From NCBI RefSeq assembly GCF_000182565.1, contig NW_015971538.1:1341230-1405229 (forward strand): DNA of 64,000 nucleotides. Reading direction: 5' to 3'. Source of the stretch: Spizellomyces punctatus DAOM BR117. Its lineage: Eukaryota; Chytridiomycota; Chytridiomycetes; Spizellomycetales; Spizellomycetaceae. Shown here piece after piece: positions 22,681 through 33,448 of the stretch (positions are counted from its first letter, which is position 1; every line of letters starts with the position of its first letter). Under the pieces are notes generated by a model. It was given only the letters and a program-made list of their open reading frames with translations. It searched no databases and was not told the DNA's origin. Position numbers and translations under genes: made by a program.

Positions 22681-23214
22681 ATGCAAACCACACATGAAGG
22701 ATGGTCTGTGCACTATCCGCTGGGGACGGAAAGACTTGCACGTACAGTCTACCCTCTAAATTGTCTGAATGGAACCTAGAGTCATTGGTATATTTCCGCC
22801 AACATCATCATTCGATCGATATAAAAGACGGTGAATATACGATTCTCAAAAGTCCGCTGGCGCTTTTACAATCAAACGCGGACATTCTTCGAACTTGGCT
22901 AAGAGCTGCGGTTGATACTCTGGAGTCAACTTGTAGTCCGGACCTTGAGGCTCTAATGGTGACAAAATATGTTTCTCATCTCACTGGACTTTCCATCAAA
23001 ACAGGATTCGTCGGATGACGTTGAAAGATTTGGACAGCGCGGAAGCCGTGTATGTCCTTAACGCACGCACTGCGGCAATACGTATTTGGAAGCTTCTGGT
23101 CAGATTTCGCATCTGTCTACACGTGCTTTTGAAGGAGAACTTGCAACTTCCATTGTCCGCAAGGCGGGCTGTGAAGTCAATCGGTTTCTGGTCGGTACAA
23201 TTAGTTTCAATTGA
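22681..23214 (+). CDS. Small four-exon protein, unrecognised
   Basis: Exons 22681-22742, 22853-22958, 23005-23049 and 23104-23214 join with matching phases into 107 residues. It begins MQTTHEGWSVHYPLG and is largely alpha-helical (ALLQSNADILRTWLRAAVD), with a conserved-looking C-terminus (GCEVNRFLVGTISFN). Donors are GTACAG, GTGACA and GTATGT, and acceptors are AAAAG, AACAG and GTCAG. The gene is divergent from the peroxiredoxin, with 206 bp between start codons. It is shorter than most detection limits because no exon exceeds 111 nt. I do not recognise a family; a small helical complex subunit is only a guess. Confidence 0.5.
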
Positions 23215-23371
23215 GAGAAGATGCGGTGATAGCAAATTTTTTGCCCAGTAAGACGAGCGACAAACAAATCTGATGAAAAACTCTAAATACATTGATCTTA
23301 CGCAAACAATAAACTGTACACAACTTCTATCTCCAAAGAGGGAATCCCTACTCCCTTGTCCACAAATGCAA

Positions 23372-24532
23372 TCAGCGATCATCCTCTACTTTTACACTGT
23401 TCTCGTCACCAATCTTTAACCCAAGCAACGGCGAACAGGTCAGCCATCTTAAATCTGGATGATCTGTGCACTCCTGATACTAGTTTCACCACATTTTAAC
23501 TTGAGGCTAGTTTTGAGCGTACGGTATGATCACGACCCCTTACCTGAGTAAGAACAGGAACACCCATTATATCTGCTACGGCAGCGACGTATTGGATCAT
23601 CATTTCGTCGAATTCGGCGGATGGGTGTCCTTGAAGCTTCTATACACTCATCGCTTTTGAGTCTGAGTCTTGAACAAGGCTAGAATCCAAGGGCTGTACC
23701 TCTTTCCAGGCCTTCTCCTTCATGCGTGTGTAGCGTTGGTAAGACTTCTCCTTTATCCCCTTGGCAAGCACGGGATCATCTAATACATCATGCTGGCATA
23801 GAGATTTGCAACAGTCTTCTGGAGATTTGCCTCCATATAGATAATCTTCCACCCCCGCCTGGCAGAATGGATTAGTACACCATGCGTTAACGAGTCAAAG
23901 AAGAGGTAACATACCTGTATTTGGAGCTCAAGGAAGAGGTCATACCATGGATCGAGGATCTTATATGGCTCTGCATCGTCGGTAGCATCTGCAGCTGCGG
24001 TTTCTTGAAGTACCCAACCGCCAACGGAGAGGAAAGTGGGAATAATAGAAGTCAGGCTTTCGGACCCGGCTTTGCGACGTGGTCTAGAGAATTGTAGATG
24101 GAGCAATGATCAGACTGTAACCCAGATTGCTTAAAGCCACTTACGCAAGTACCTATTTAAAACGACGCTGGCTAATCGATACAGTTGTATTCGGCATTTG
24201 AGGGGGGTGGTATCCAGATCCGTTAAAGTATTCAAGATATCTATGCGATGCTATGTTTGGAATTCCTTTTTTAAGCCTCCAAATTGCAGAAAGCTCGACA
24301 CAAACCATCTGATATAGCACTGAAATCCTCCGCAACACGCGCGCATCCTAGTTTGTCTTTGACATCTTGTGCCGCCCGGAGGTAGTATGTTGTTGCCACG
24401 TACAGAGACTTTGCAAAAGTGTAAGAATATGATGTGCGCAACCAAGCAAGAGCAAAATAAGCGTACCCAGTCGAGGATCAGCAGCTGGATATCTGCTTCA
24501 GTGGGCGAGAGACTCTTTGTGGTTGCTAACAT
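23372..24532 (-). CDS. Intron-rich protein of unknown function, about 260 residues
   Basis: Seven exons can be chained in phase from ATG 24532 (MLATTKSLSPTEADIQLL) to a TGA at 23372 (ending ENSVKVEDDR). Internal landmarks are DTTPLKCRIQLYRLASVVLN, ILDPWYDLFLELQIQ, VEDYLYGGKSPEDCC and EFDEMMIQYVAAVADIMG. The protein is soluble and mostly helical, with no signal peptide or membrane segment. The composition and consistent splice sites support a real gene. I do not recognise the family and assign no function. The neighbours give no hint. Confidence 0.6.
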
Positions 24533-24744
24533 GGCAAGTGTTGAGGATCATGAAATGGTGTTTTCTCGTCCAGCTGTCGTATACTGCTTGGAAGCGACGT
24601 TTTAGAGGGCAGCCAGAACGCTTGGAAGTCGGCAACCACTGATGAACATGAGTTTGGAGATGAACAGATGTTTGAATGGGAAGACAGCGAGGATCTGCGG
24701 ACCACGTGACTAAATCCTGCTCGCGCTTGGTAAGCGAGAGTTTT

Positions 24745-24875
24745 ATATTGGCAATAACATTGCACTCCTTTGGTCTAGCAAGAGAACCAGCCCAGATAAG
24801 TTTAACTACTATTTTGCCTAATTACACATGCAGTTAATCACCTGGGTAACTAACGCCCACCACCACAAGAGATAT
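24745..24875 (-). repeat. Third, strongly decayed fragment of the dispersed repeat
   Basis: The stretch shares TATTGGCAATAACA with the outer flank of copy A. It also has a gapped match over the segment that in copy A reads from AAGCTAACTAAG to CCCACCACCACA (about 200-280), in the same orientation. The match is short and diverged, so it is a relic rather than a functional copy. Confidence 0.45.
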
Positions 24876-25476
24876 CTTATAACGTCTTGTTTTGACGAAC
24901 GGATTGACGTAGGAGGTCAGCGACCAGTGAACCAGAATTAGCCTCGGTAAGCATGGGATCCAATCTACAAACATACTTGCAATTGCATCAGTATAGTAGT
25001 ATTAGCGTTGCAAGATAATTCTTGCTCTTTGTTGGTATATTTTGGAGGATGAGGTCCTCACCACCCGATCAGCATTCTTCTTATAATTACATATTGAGAG
25101 TCAAGGTCAAAGAACAAGCGGCAGGAGAGAGAAGAGGCTGGGGGTATTATAGAAAGATACGTGCTACTGGGAGACTATTCCGGTCATCAGATGGCCGCAA
25201 GGGCAATGATTGCAATCATGACTGCATGTGGACCCATCTTTCTTGTTTATCTTCATAATCATGTTATATCAAATGCGTTTATTTCAATTTGGCTGCAATA
25301 GCTATGTATTTTCCCACCGCTATATAGTGATAATTTCTAAGCTGCCCACCTGTCAGGCTTTTAATGACCTCCTTCATATGAGTCCGCGTAACCAGATTTC
25401 TCTGTTGCGCCTGTAATACTGATGCTCACAAACAAGTTCCACATTTCCTTACAATCTAAAGTCCAAATTTTTATCA
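24876..25476. other. AT-rich spacer without a gene
   Basis: Several short unrelated frames and no recognisable feature were seen. It probably includes the 3' untranslated region of the DUF4246 gene. Confidence 0.4.
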
Positions 25477-27132
25477 TCAATGCTCACAAAGTGAAAACTG
25501 CCTCTCAAACATCTCGTCGTTATTTTTGCCGACAAAATACTTTCGCTCCTTCATCAGCTCCTCCCGAAATACCTTGGCCTCCTTCAATGTCATGCGCCCC
25601 GGGACGTTCTCCACAATAGTTTCCGTCACGAAATCGGGCAGATTCCTGAAAGGTGCGCCAACAGTATCGGCCACCTCATGACGGAACCATTCATCCTGTT
25701 GCGGTGGAACGCGCTTCGTGGAGACGATTCGCTTGGACGGATCGACGAGGAAGAACACGAGGATTTTACGATGACCTGGCTTTGTTGGGTCGATAAGAGA
25801 AAAGGAGTCGAGTTTATGCTGGTAAATGTTTGGAAAGGCGATGCAACGGGACTGAGGCGTTTCAATGCTGCCGAGGTCTTGGTTGAGAGCCTCTTCGTCA
25901 GCCAACCCGTATATCATTTCAACACCTCGGTTGTCATTCTGCTCATAGTCGGGTTCGCAGACTGCCACTCGGAAGCCGAGTGATGATAGTGTCGTATTTT
26001 CAACAGAGTAATAGTATATACCCGATGCAATGATTTTCTCATTCATCATACCTTCCACGTGCCACACCCCACCGGGATACGTAGGATTTTCGGGAGTGAG
26101 ATATATAGAAGCAAGCTTGACTATAACTTGAAGGCGGCGGTTGTTGAGTGTGACAACGCGCTCGGCAGGCGAAGGAGGCTGATAGGTCGGAACAGTGGGA
26201 CTTATTGGTGTTCGAGTCATCCACCATTCTTCGTGGGCTTCGTCGTACGCTTCATCGTCTAATTCGTCAGGATCGGGTTCACCAGTGTACCAATTAAATG
26301 GGTCTACTTTGATGACATTGTCGCGGGGATTGCGAAGGTCCGTCAAGACGTTGTTGAAAAGGGGCACAAACCGTGAAAAAATCTCCGCTATAGTCTGATA
26401 CAACGGTTTGTGCAGTCGGGGATGAAGGTTGTTGATGTAGGAAGTAATACCAGTTGTACCATCGTCCCGGACAACAAACTCGCTAGGAAGCCATTGAAAC
26501 TTTTCAGAATACCAGTACTTTTCTCCATAGCTATCCTTTTGCAGTGGTTGAATCGCGACTGCTTCTGTTGTCCCCCCACCCATAAACTGCTGCCATGTCA
26601 GTTTCCCCGCTTCCTCTTCGGTGTATCCTCGAGTGACGTCGCTAACTAGAGGGAACAAAGAGGGATGGACAAGATCCAGCACCTGATTGTTTGATCCTGG
26701 ATGCCAATCTTTTCGATGCTCAGGCACATTCTCCAGAGCTTTGACCTGCTCTACCAACTTGGCCTCAAGCTCTGGGGAGATGAGTTTATCGGCAAGATGG
26801 ATACCATAAACTCCAAACCGCGTGGGTGCGTGAACAGCGTCATGCTTCAACTCTTCGAGCACATACTCAAAAGCGCCCTCTGCGATACCCCCTTGCGCAT
26901 CCAATTCTTTCCGCCATTTTGACACAATTTCCTCGTTGTGAATTTTGGAGGTCCAGTTGGGCTTATTCCGAAGCGCGTTGGACAGTGATATGAGTGACAG
27001 CTCGAGAAGGGTCTTGGGCGGATCCCCTGAACCGTAGTCGTCAAAGTACTGCTTTTCCTGACCATCTGTGGTATAGAACGGACTTGGGATCCCCGATAGA
27101 TCGGAGTTGTCGGCAGGGATATTGGCTGCCAT
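25477..27132 (-). CDS. DUF4246 family protein
   Basis: A single exon of 551 residues begins MAANIPADNSDLSG. It has the features of the fungal DUF4246 family: a large N-terminal helical part, FNVLTDL-like and VIKVDPFNWY segments, and the signature YPGGVWHVEGMMNEKIIAS followed by IYYYSVENTT. The HxE-containing motif and predicted double-stranded beta-helix suggest an iron/2-oxoglutarate-dependent oxygenase fold; this is inference, and the family has no settled function that I know of. The start at 27132 is the first ATG. A longer frame would need a non-ATG codon. Confidence 0.88.
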   Translation of the reverse strand: MAANIPADNSDLSGIPSPFYTTDGQEKQYFDDYGSGDPPKTLLELSLISLSNALRNKPNWTSKIHNEEIVSKWRKELDAQGGIAEGAFEYVLEELKHDAVHAPTRFGVYGIHLADKLISPELEAKLVEQVKALENVPEHRKDWHPGSNNQVLDLVHPSLFPLVSDVTRGYTEEEAGKLTWQQFMGGGTTEAVAIQPLQKDSYGEKYWYSEKFQWLPSEFVVRDDGTTGITSYINNLHPRLHKPLYQTIAEIFSRFVPLFNNVLTDLRNPRDNVIKVDPFNWYTGEPDPDELDDEAYDEAHEEWWMTRTPISPTVPTYQPPSPAERVVTLNNRRLQVIVKLASIYLTPENPTYPGGVWHVEGMMNEKIIASGIYYYSVENTTLSSLGFRVAVCEPDYEQNDNRGVEMIYGLADEEALNQDLGSIETPQSRCIAFPNIYQHKLDSFSLIDPTKPGHRKILVFFLVDPSKRIVSTKRVPPQQDEWFRHEVADTVGAPFRNLPDFVTETIVENVPGRMTLKEAKVFREELMKERKYFVGKNNDEMFERQFSLCEH

Positions 27133-27726
27133 TTTAGAGATCGTCCTGATGGACAGGTAAACCAAGGCGAAGCACGATGAACCGCTTCCACGTGTCGCTG
27201 CTTATGTCACCGTGCAACTTTAATTCCGTGTTTGTTTCCATCAAAGCTTACTTTTAGAGTATGCAATACACGTATGATGAGCGATCACAGAGATAGCCTA
27301 CGTATCAAGTAGAACTACAGTCCGAACTGATGCTTTTCACGGAGTAGCGATGGCAACTTTATACTTTTATGCTGCTTGGGATCATTGAAAGTGCAATTAA
27401 ACATTTGATGTCAGCTTGTCAACTTGCTACTCTATGTACATGCCACCTGTTGAAAGAAGTTGACCGTTTCATGCTTGGCTAGCTTAACTTTCTTACGGTT
27501 ACTTTGAGGTAACTTGATATGAGGATTTTTGTGCTTGGCCAATTCTTCTGCTGTACAGTACTGTACAGTAAGTGCATAAAATGACCGCGCACCACGTGAC
27601 CGCACATGACAGTTCCCTGGGTGAGTGGAGCTGTCACGTGTAGTCACATGGGGGTCCCAGTATACCTGCAAATGCTGTACATAGTGTAGAGGTGATTGAA
27701 AATGGCACTAGGACCCATTATTATCC
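27133..27726. other. Upstream region with clustered CACGTG/CACATG palindromes
   Basis: No gene is visible. Between 27,590 and 27,655 several E-box-like sites are packed together (CACCACGTGACC, GCACATGACAG, GTCACGTGTAGTCACATG). They lie between the DUF4246 promoter and repeat copy B and could be bHLH-factor sites for either. Confidence 0.4.
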
Positions 27727-28465
27727 GGCTCAATCCGGTTAATCATATCGCATAATCAGAACCCCCATCCATCGCTCAGATTGGTGTGGCATGCTAATGT
27801 TTTTTTTTTAAACTGCGGTGAGGCGCATGCCAAAGGTCTACAAAAGGGGAGTCTTCTGTCTCTTCCCTCTTTCCTCTTCCTCTTTACCCATCCTCGACTC
27901 TCAAAGCATCTGCACAACTCTCATTGCGACCCACATTGCAACCTCATCGCGACTCGGTCAACCATGAGAACGCCGATGTGGTGGTGTCGAGGACCTCGAC
28001 CGCCCGACAGCAACCGTGACCAGAACCAGTGGCAACCAATCGGATCTGATAACAAAACCTACTATTATGCTGCCACATTAGTTGAGCTTGGTTGGTATGT
28101 ATTGATGGCATTTCTTGCATTTCTTGTCATCGGGTCATCTTCTGACATGCAGTTTTTTTCTCTAGTCTCCAAGCCTTGTCACTGAACATCCTCCAGCTTG
28201 CGAGTCTCCCCAATGTTGCGAAGACTCTGGCTTCAATGCCATCAAGAGTTCTGGATCAAGGCCTAGTAGGGACCGTGTGTGGTGGTGGGCAATTATCCGG
28301 TTAGAACCAACCGTTACGAATTGCGTGTATAATTGCCTAGTAGTACTTAGTTAGCTTTTCCGAACCGGTTGTCGCCGGTTTATTCCCTGGTGTAGTAGCT
28401 AGTGCCAGTTTCTGTCACCTAATACACTAACTTTTTGAGTGAGATTTGTTGACTATTGCCAGTGA
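27727..28465 (+). pseudogene. Dispersed repeat, copy B: degenerate small spliced gene with promoter
   Basis: This is the inverted partner of copy A (130-830). The order is the same: CAATCCGGTTAATCAT border, T-tract, TACAAAAGGGG box, pyrimidine leader, ATG at 27,964, first exon (MRTPMWWCRGPRPPDS...), intron with GTATGT donor near 28,093, and a second exon. Here the first exon is open through the codon that is TGA in copy A. The second exon is damaged: the acceptor that keeps frame leads at once into TAG (TTTTCTCTAG). The downstream segment also has a deletion and a lost base relative to copy A. Both copies are therefore broken, at different places. Family unknown. Confidence 0.6.
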
Positions 28466-28569
28466 CGAGTTAGCTAAAAACAAGACTTGAAAGCCAAGAT
28501 GGTAGTAACTTGGCAAGCATCAAGGCTTCCATGTCTTTTAAGAAGTAGTTGGAAATAATTGCGTTTTCT

Positions 28570-28840
28570 TGGCTTGTTTGGATTCACCGGACCCAAATAC
28601 TACTTCTGTATTCGGAGCGACCGGACGTTCAACAAAATCGACCCTTCCGAAAATATCGCGACCCTGAAGACCAAGGTATGCTTATTTGTGATTATAAATA
28701 AAGCATAGAGTTTTGTTTATTTAGACTCTTTAAGTTTAGCCAAAAACAGTGACAGACATTGCTACCTTGGCATCTCCGAAAAAAGCTGGATGGTGCCGAT
28801 TTTTGAAATTCCAACTGACAAAATAAAGACATGGTTTTTG
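28570..28840 (+). pseudogene. Possible relic of a Crinkler-type (CRN) N-terminal ubiquitin-fold domain
   Basis: One frame reads a beta-strand-like stretch (YYFCIRSDRTFNKIDPSEN) followed by IATLKTK and a GTATGC donor, resembling the start of CRN-N domains. After a short intron-like gap, another frame reads KKLDGADF and, one base out of phase, LKFQLTK. There is no ATG in frame and at least one frame break, so this is at best a decayed fragment. CRN-like genes are known from some chytrids, which makes the guess plausible but not secure. Confidence 0.25.
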
Positions 28841-29484
28841 TGAAATATACCTGTGTTACTGTTATTCGGAGGATGGCTCCAGAGCGGTGTTCGTCTGTTC
28901 GGGTGGTTAACAGCTAAATTGCTGCTCGGCTGAGGCTTTGTTGTTTTGATGTCGTCCATGCCCGACGAGGAAGGGCGCTTATGGGTGAGGAAATTGGCGC
29001 CAAGAGGAATGGAGAACTTGAAGATGATCATCGTCCTTGATGGTCTCTGTCTATAAAAGCACTACCCAATCTCTGTCCCATTCTATCATTCGCAACTTTT
29101 ACTCGCTCTTGCAACTTTCTCTTTAACTTTCCTTTTCGGATCATACCCCATCTGAATCCTGCTTTCTGCTCGTCAAATACCAGCTTTTGTTCTGTTTCAA
29201 GCTTGTTATACCTTGTCAACTACTCGTTATCTGGACCTATCAATACCATTTCATACCCACTTTCGTATTCTTGTTCAGCATAACCTGAACGAATCCCGTA
29301 CATCTTGGATATCTGCTTTACGATCCGAACTCTACATCACCGCTACCTTGTGGTGACATCCAGTGCACTATATTCCTGCCTAAAACTTTTGAGATACCTT
29401 TCGGATTTACTTATACCAGAACGTAAAAGTTCACTTACATCGCGAAGAAAACCGTAACAAAAGCTTTTAAAAAACATCAAGAAA
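28841..29484. other. Leader/promoter region of the cadherin-repeat gene
   Basis: The sequence is pyrimidine-rich over about 29,060-29,300 and then A-rich before the ATG context GAAAATGG. No upstream ATG exon encoding a signal peptide could be found. A minus-strand frame at about 28,762-29,031 has no supporting features. Confidence 0.4.
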
Positions 29485-32400
29485 ATGGCCAACGTTGCTC
29501 CTACCCTCGCTAGTGCTGATGCCTCTGTGATGTAAGTTTTGCAATTGTAGACCTTACCTTGCATGGGCATTTATTAATCTTTTCTTTCCTAGTATGCCTC
29601 TGGCAACCGCCACTGGCTTCACAGCCAGTTTGACCGTTACTGACCCCGACAGTAACATCCAGGAAGCTACCGTTTCCGTCAGCGGAGGTTACACGGCCGG
29701 TGATCAGCTCTTCTTCACCGGTACTCTTCCTGTGGGAATGACCGCCGGCAACTCCAACGGATTGGCAGCGGATTCTACCAACGCAGATGGAGTGTTGAAA
29801 TTCGCTGGCTCTTTAACTCCAGCGGATTATCAGACTATTTTGCAGACGATTACTCTCAAATCGTCCAGCAAAGACTGTGCTCCGAGAACTGTCACAATTA
29901 CGGCCACAGATGTCCCTGGCGCGGTTTCTGCTGCGACCACCACAACATTCGACATCAGCGGTGCTCCTTCTATTTGCTATGTTGCTGGAAATACACTGTG
30001 AGTGATTAGGACATCCTTTGATTATACATAGGGAAATGCTGTGAAATAACATCCTTTTACTTTCAACAGTATTGGAGATAACAATGCTGCGGGCGTCACT
30101 CCAATTTCTGGCGCTACTCTCTACGATGACACTGCCTTGAAGTCAGTCAGCATCGCCATCACCGAAGTCGACGCTGGCGACTTACTCTCAGTCGACCTTA
30201 CAGGCATTGCGGACCTCACTGTTGGCACCGGCTATGACAGTACGACAAGAACTTTGACGATCACACCTGTCGCACCGGCCACTACGGTTGCATATTCGAC
30301 TTTCCAATCGGCACTGCGCGGATTGAAATTCAGCAGCACGGGTGCCCTCGGTACTAGGACCTTGACTGTGACTGCCACCGATGCCAACGATTTGGTGCAG
30401 ACGTCGTCGACTTTCACAGTTCAAAAGGTTGCTGCGCCTGTGATCGCTGCACAGGATACTAGCGCTATGTAAGTTCCGCAATGACACCGTATACAGGAAA
30501 TATGAGTATATTCTTATCATCTGCCACAGAGCAAACGCAGACGCCGCGCCCGTCTCATTTGCCTCTCAAGTTGCGATCTCAGATGCTGATTCCACCCAGC
30601 TAAGCAGCCTTACAATCCGTGTAAGCAATAACGCTTCAGCTCAGGACACCCTTGATGTTGACCTTGGGTCTGCTGTTCCTATGCTTACAAAAACCTGGAA
30701 TTCCGTGGAGCGCAAGCTTACGGTGTCGGGACCGGGGACCATGGCCGACTACCAGACAGTCCTTCGTACATTGACATTCTCGACTACCAACTTAGGCCCC
30801 GGCCAGAGGACAATTGAGATTCAAGCCTTTGATTCAGACCTAATTGGCTCTACTCCAGTGTCCAGTTATATCACTCTGAACGTGCCCCCGACCATTGCCC
30901 CGTTGACCGCTCAGTCCATCCGTGCCCACTTTGGCTCAGAGCCAATTCTCCCCAACATTACTCTAGGGGACAGCGATGGCACACAGCTCAAAACTGCCGT
31001 GGTCAGTATTGATGCAGGATACTTTGCCGGTGATGCCGTTATCGCCGCCGATTCCCTGTCTATAACGGGCAGTCCTAACATTACGGCCTCTGCGTTCAAC
31101 TCGTCCACTCTGTCGATGACACTCAGCGGTTCCGCGAACATTTCTGACTACCAAAATGTTCTCCAGACCTTGCAGCTGTCATCGTCCAAATCTGGTGCCA
31201 GGACGATTGGAATCAAAGTCATAGACATGGATGGAGGTGTTTCCGACGTTGCGCAATATACTGCAAATGTTTACGAGATTCCCCGTATCTCGATGGATTC
31301 TCGCCTTCTGTAAGTGCCAATCGTCATGGAAGGCGCAAAACTTTGGCTTATGATGCGCTTCTTTACTTTCCGTAGAATTAACGAAGGCACAACGGATGCC
31401 AAGCTCGCTCAGTACTTGTCATTGGCCGACCCCGACAGTGGTCAACTAAAATCAGTTACCGCCGAGTTGACAGGCTACATCCCCGATGTCATCAATGGTA
31501 CGATCGCAGAGGGAAGCGCTATAACTAGCGTCATCGAGGGGTCGAAAGTGACCTTTAGCGGTCTTGCCCCGTTGAGCGAATACCAATCTCTTCTGCGTAC
31601 CCTTGTTCTGGGCTCAGCGCAAAGAGGCTCTGGGTCCCGAATTCTCTCTATCAAAGCAAAGGATGATACCGATATGGAGTCTCTGATGGCGACAACCAAC
31701 ATAAAGATCAACAGCGCTCCAACCATTGCTTTGCCCAATTCATACCTTGCTTACGAGCATGGTCAATCCTTCATTCCACTTCTCTCTGGTGTGCAGTTGG
31801 CTGATGTGGACAACACCGTCATCTCCGAGGCCGTTATCCGCATTTCACCTCTTCGTCACAACGCTACCACCGACAGTCTCTCGTACGCGGGTGGTTGTGC
31901 ATCAGGACTTAGCGGTTGGTTCGACAAGGCAGCTGGTACCCTTACATTCCAATCGGTTGGGCCGGTAGACAATTACGCCAATGTTGGCGCATCCCTCTCC
32001 GGATTGCAAGACTGTTTACGCACGGTTAACTTTGCTACAACGAGCCTGAGCGAGTACACACATGAACTAGAGCTCAGTGTCTCGGATGGGGCTGCCACGT
32101 CACAGATAACGACAGTGAAAGTTGTCCCATTCTCCAAGTCCGTCACCAGTGTGCCCGATGCTGGGACGAATAGCACTCAAGTCCCAACGAGCATCGTCAT
32201 TCCTGTCACGCAATCCAGTACCCAGCACCGGATTGCGCCCCAAGTCTCAATCCCTCCCAGCATGACTAGCATGCAGATGGCCAAAGCATACATAACGGAA
32301 GGGTATATCCGAGGTGAAGATACTCTTGTGCTTAACAATACTGCTCCAGCAATCAATCAGACGGCTACCCTCCGCAAACGTGCCGTCGAGGACATCACCG

Positions 32401-33059
32401 CAGCCTTTGATCCCGTCGAGGGTTCGTTGACCTTGACCGGCAGCGCCGCTCCGGCCGATTTCCAGTCAGCGCTGCGCAATGTACACTACGCAAGCCTTGT
32501 GGAGACTCCCTCTACGACAAACAAGGTATTTGGGTTTGTGGTTTCCGATGGAGCGAATCTTGTGGCGTTGCCTGTCACCAAGTTGAAGATCAACAGAGCG
32601 CCAACGGTTGTTCATACGTAAGTCACTGGCATGCTCGTGCGTTCTGAAAAACTTTTAGTTTTAACCGAATTCAACAGTCCACAGGATTACAGCTACTACC
32701 CCAATACTCCCTTCACATTCCAAGTCGACAGCAACCGCACATTTGCTGACCTTGACGGCGACGCTCTGACCATATCCGCCAGCTCCCTCCCAACATGGGT
32801 AACCTTTGACGCAACCACAAACATGTTTGCAGGCGTCACCCCCGCCACGATCGGCAACACCGATATTGCCGTGGAAGCCTCAGATGGATTCGCCTCAGTC
32901 GGAACGTCATTCAAACTCCAGGTGGAGCCTGCTCCCGCCTCGTCAAACAAGAGCGGAAAGATTGCTGGAGGTGTGATCGGGTCGGTTGCTGGATTGGCGG
33001 TTGTAGGGTTGGGTATGTGGATGTACCGAAAGAAGAGGTCGCATTTGTCCGCAGTTTAG
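29485..33059 (+). CDS. Large repeat protein: tandem bacterial-type cadherin-like modules, a dystroglycan-type cadherin domain and one membrane helix
   Basis: Six exons (29485-29531, 29593-29997, 30070-30468, 30530-31309, 31376-32617, 32678-33059) encode about 1,084 residues. The body consists of roughly seven ~130-residue modules with a common pattern: P(S/T)I or API start, (L/I)xDxDS, sxxGYxAGDxL, TLTxxGxxxxxDYQxxLRxLxxSS, and a closing RTIxIxxxDxxG. This pattern is familiar from bacterial surface adhesins. The last exon is a CADG-type module (ADLDGDALTISASSLPTWVTFD) followed by a membrane helix (GGVIGSVAGLAVVGLGMWMY) and RKKR. All five introns are phase 2 and sit at module borders. The protein should face outward, yet the start MANVAPTLASADAS is not a signal peptide. 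An adhesin or cell-surface role is inferred. Confidence 0.8.
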
Positions 33060-33448
33060 AACCTTGAACGCTTGCAAAAACCGGAAAAAACCAGAAAAAA
33101 GAAAACGAAACTAACAAAAACGACTACCTTAAAACTTAGAACCAGAAAAAAAAAGGCAAAAAAAAGAATCTAGCACGTAGAGTACAAAGTTGTTTGTGGC
33201 GGATATAACTTTAAACAAAAATAAAAAAATATGACTTTTACTATATCTCTTCTGCCATTGCCCATCAGTAAATAAAGGATACACTCCTAGGTTACCTTCA
33301 CTTGATACCTAGGTATCAGGAATAGATTGACCATTCCCATTCATCAGATCAGCTTCATACGAATCAATGTGCTGAAAACAGTCAAGGGTGTGGGAAGCAC
33401 TTGTCACTCCTCGACTGACCACACGGCTGTAAGCATCTTCTTCTTTGG
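33060..33448. other. A-rich 3' region of the cadherin-repeat gene
   Basis: The sequence is poly-A rich (AAAAAAAAGGCAAAAAAAAG near 33,147 and following). A small palindrome (CTTGATACCTAGGTATCAGG, about 33,301-33,320) lies downstream, with AATAAA-like signals near 33,270. No gene is seen. Confidence 0.4.
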
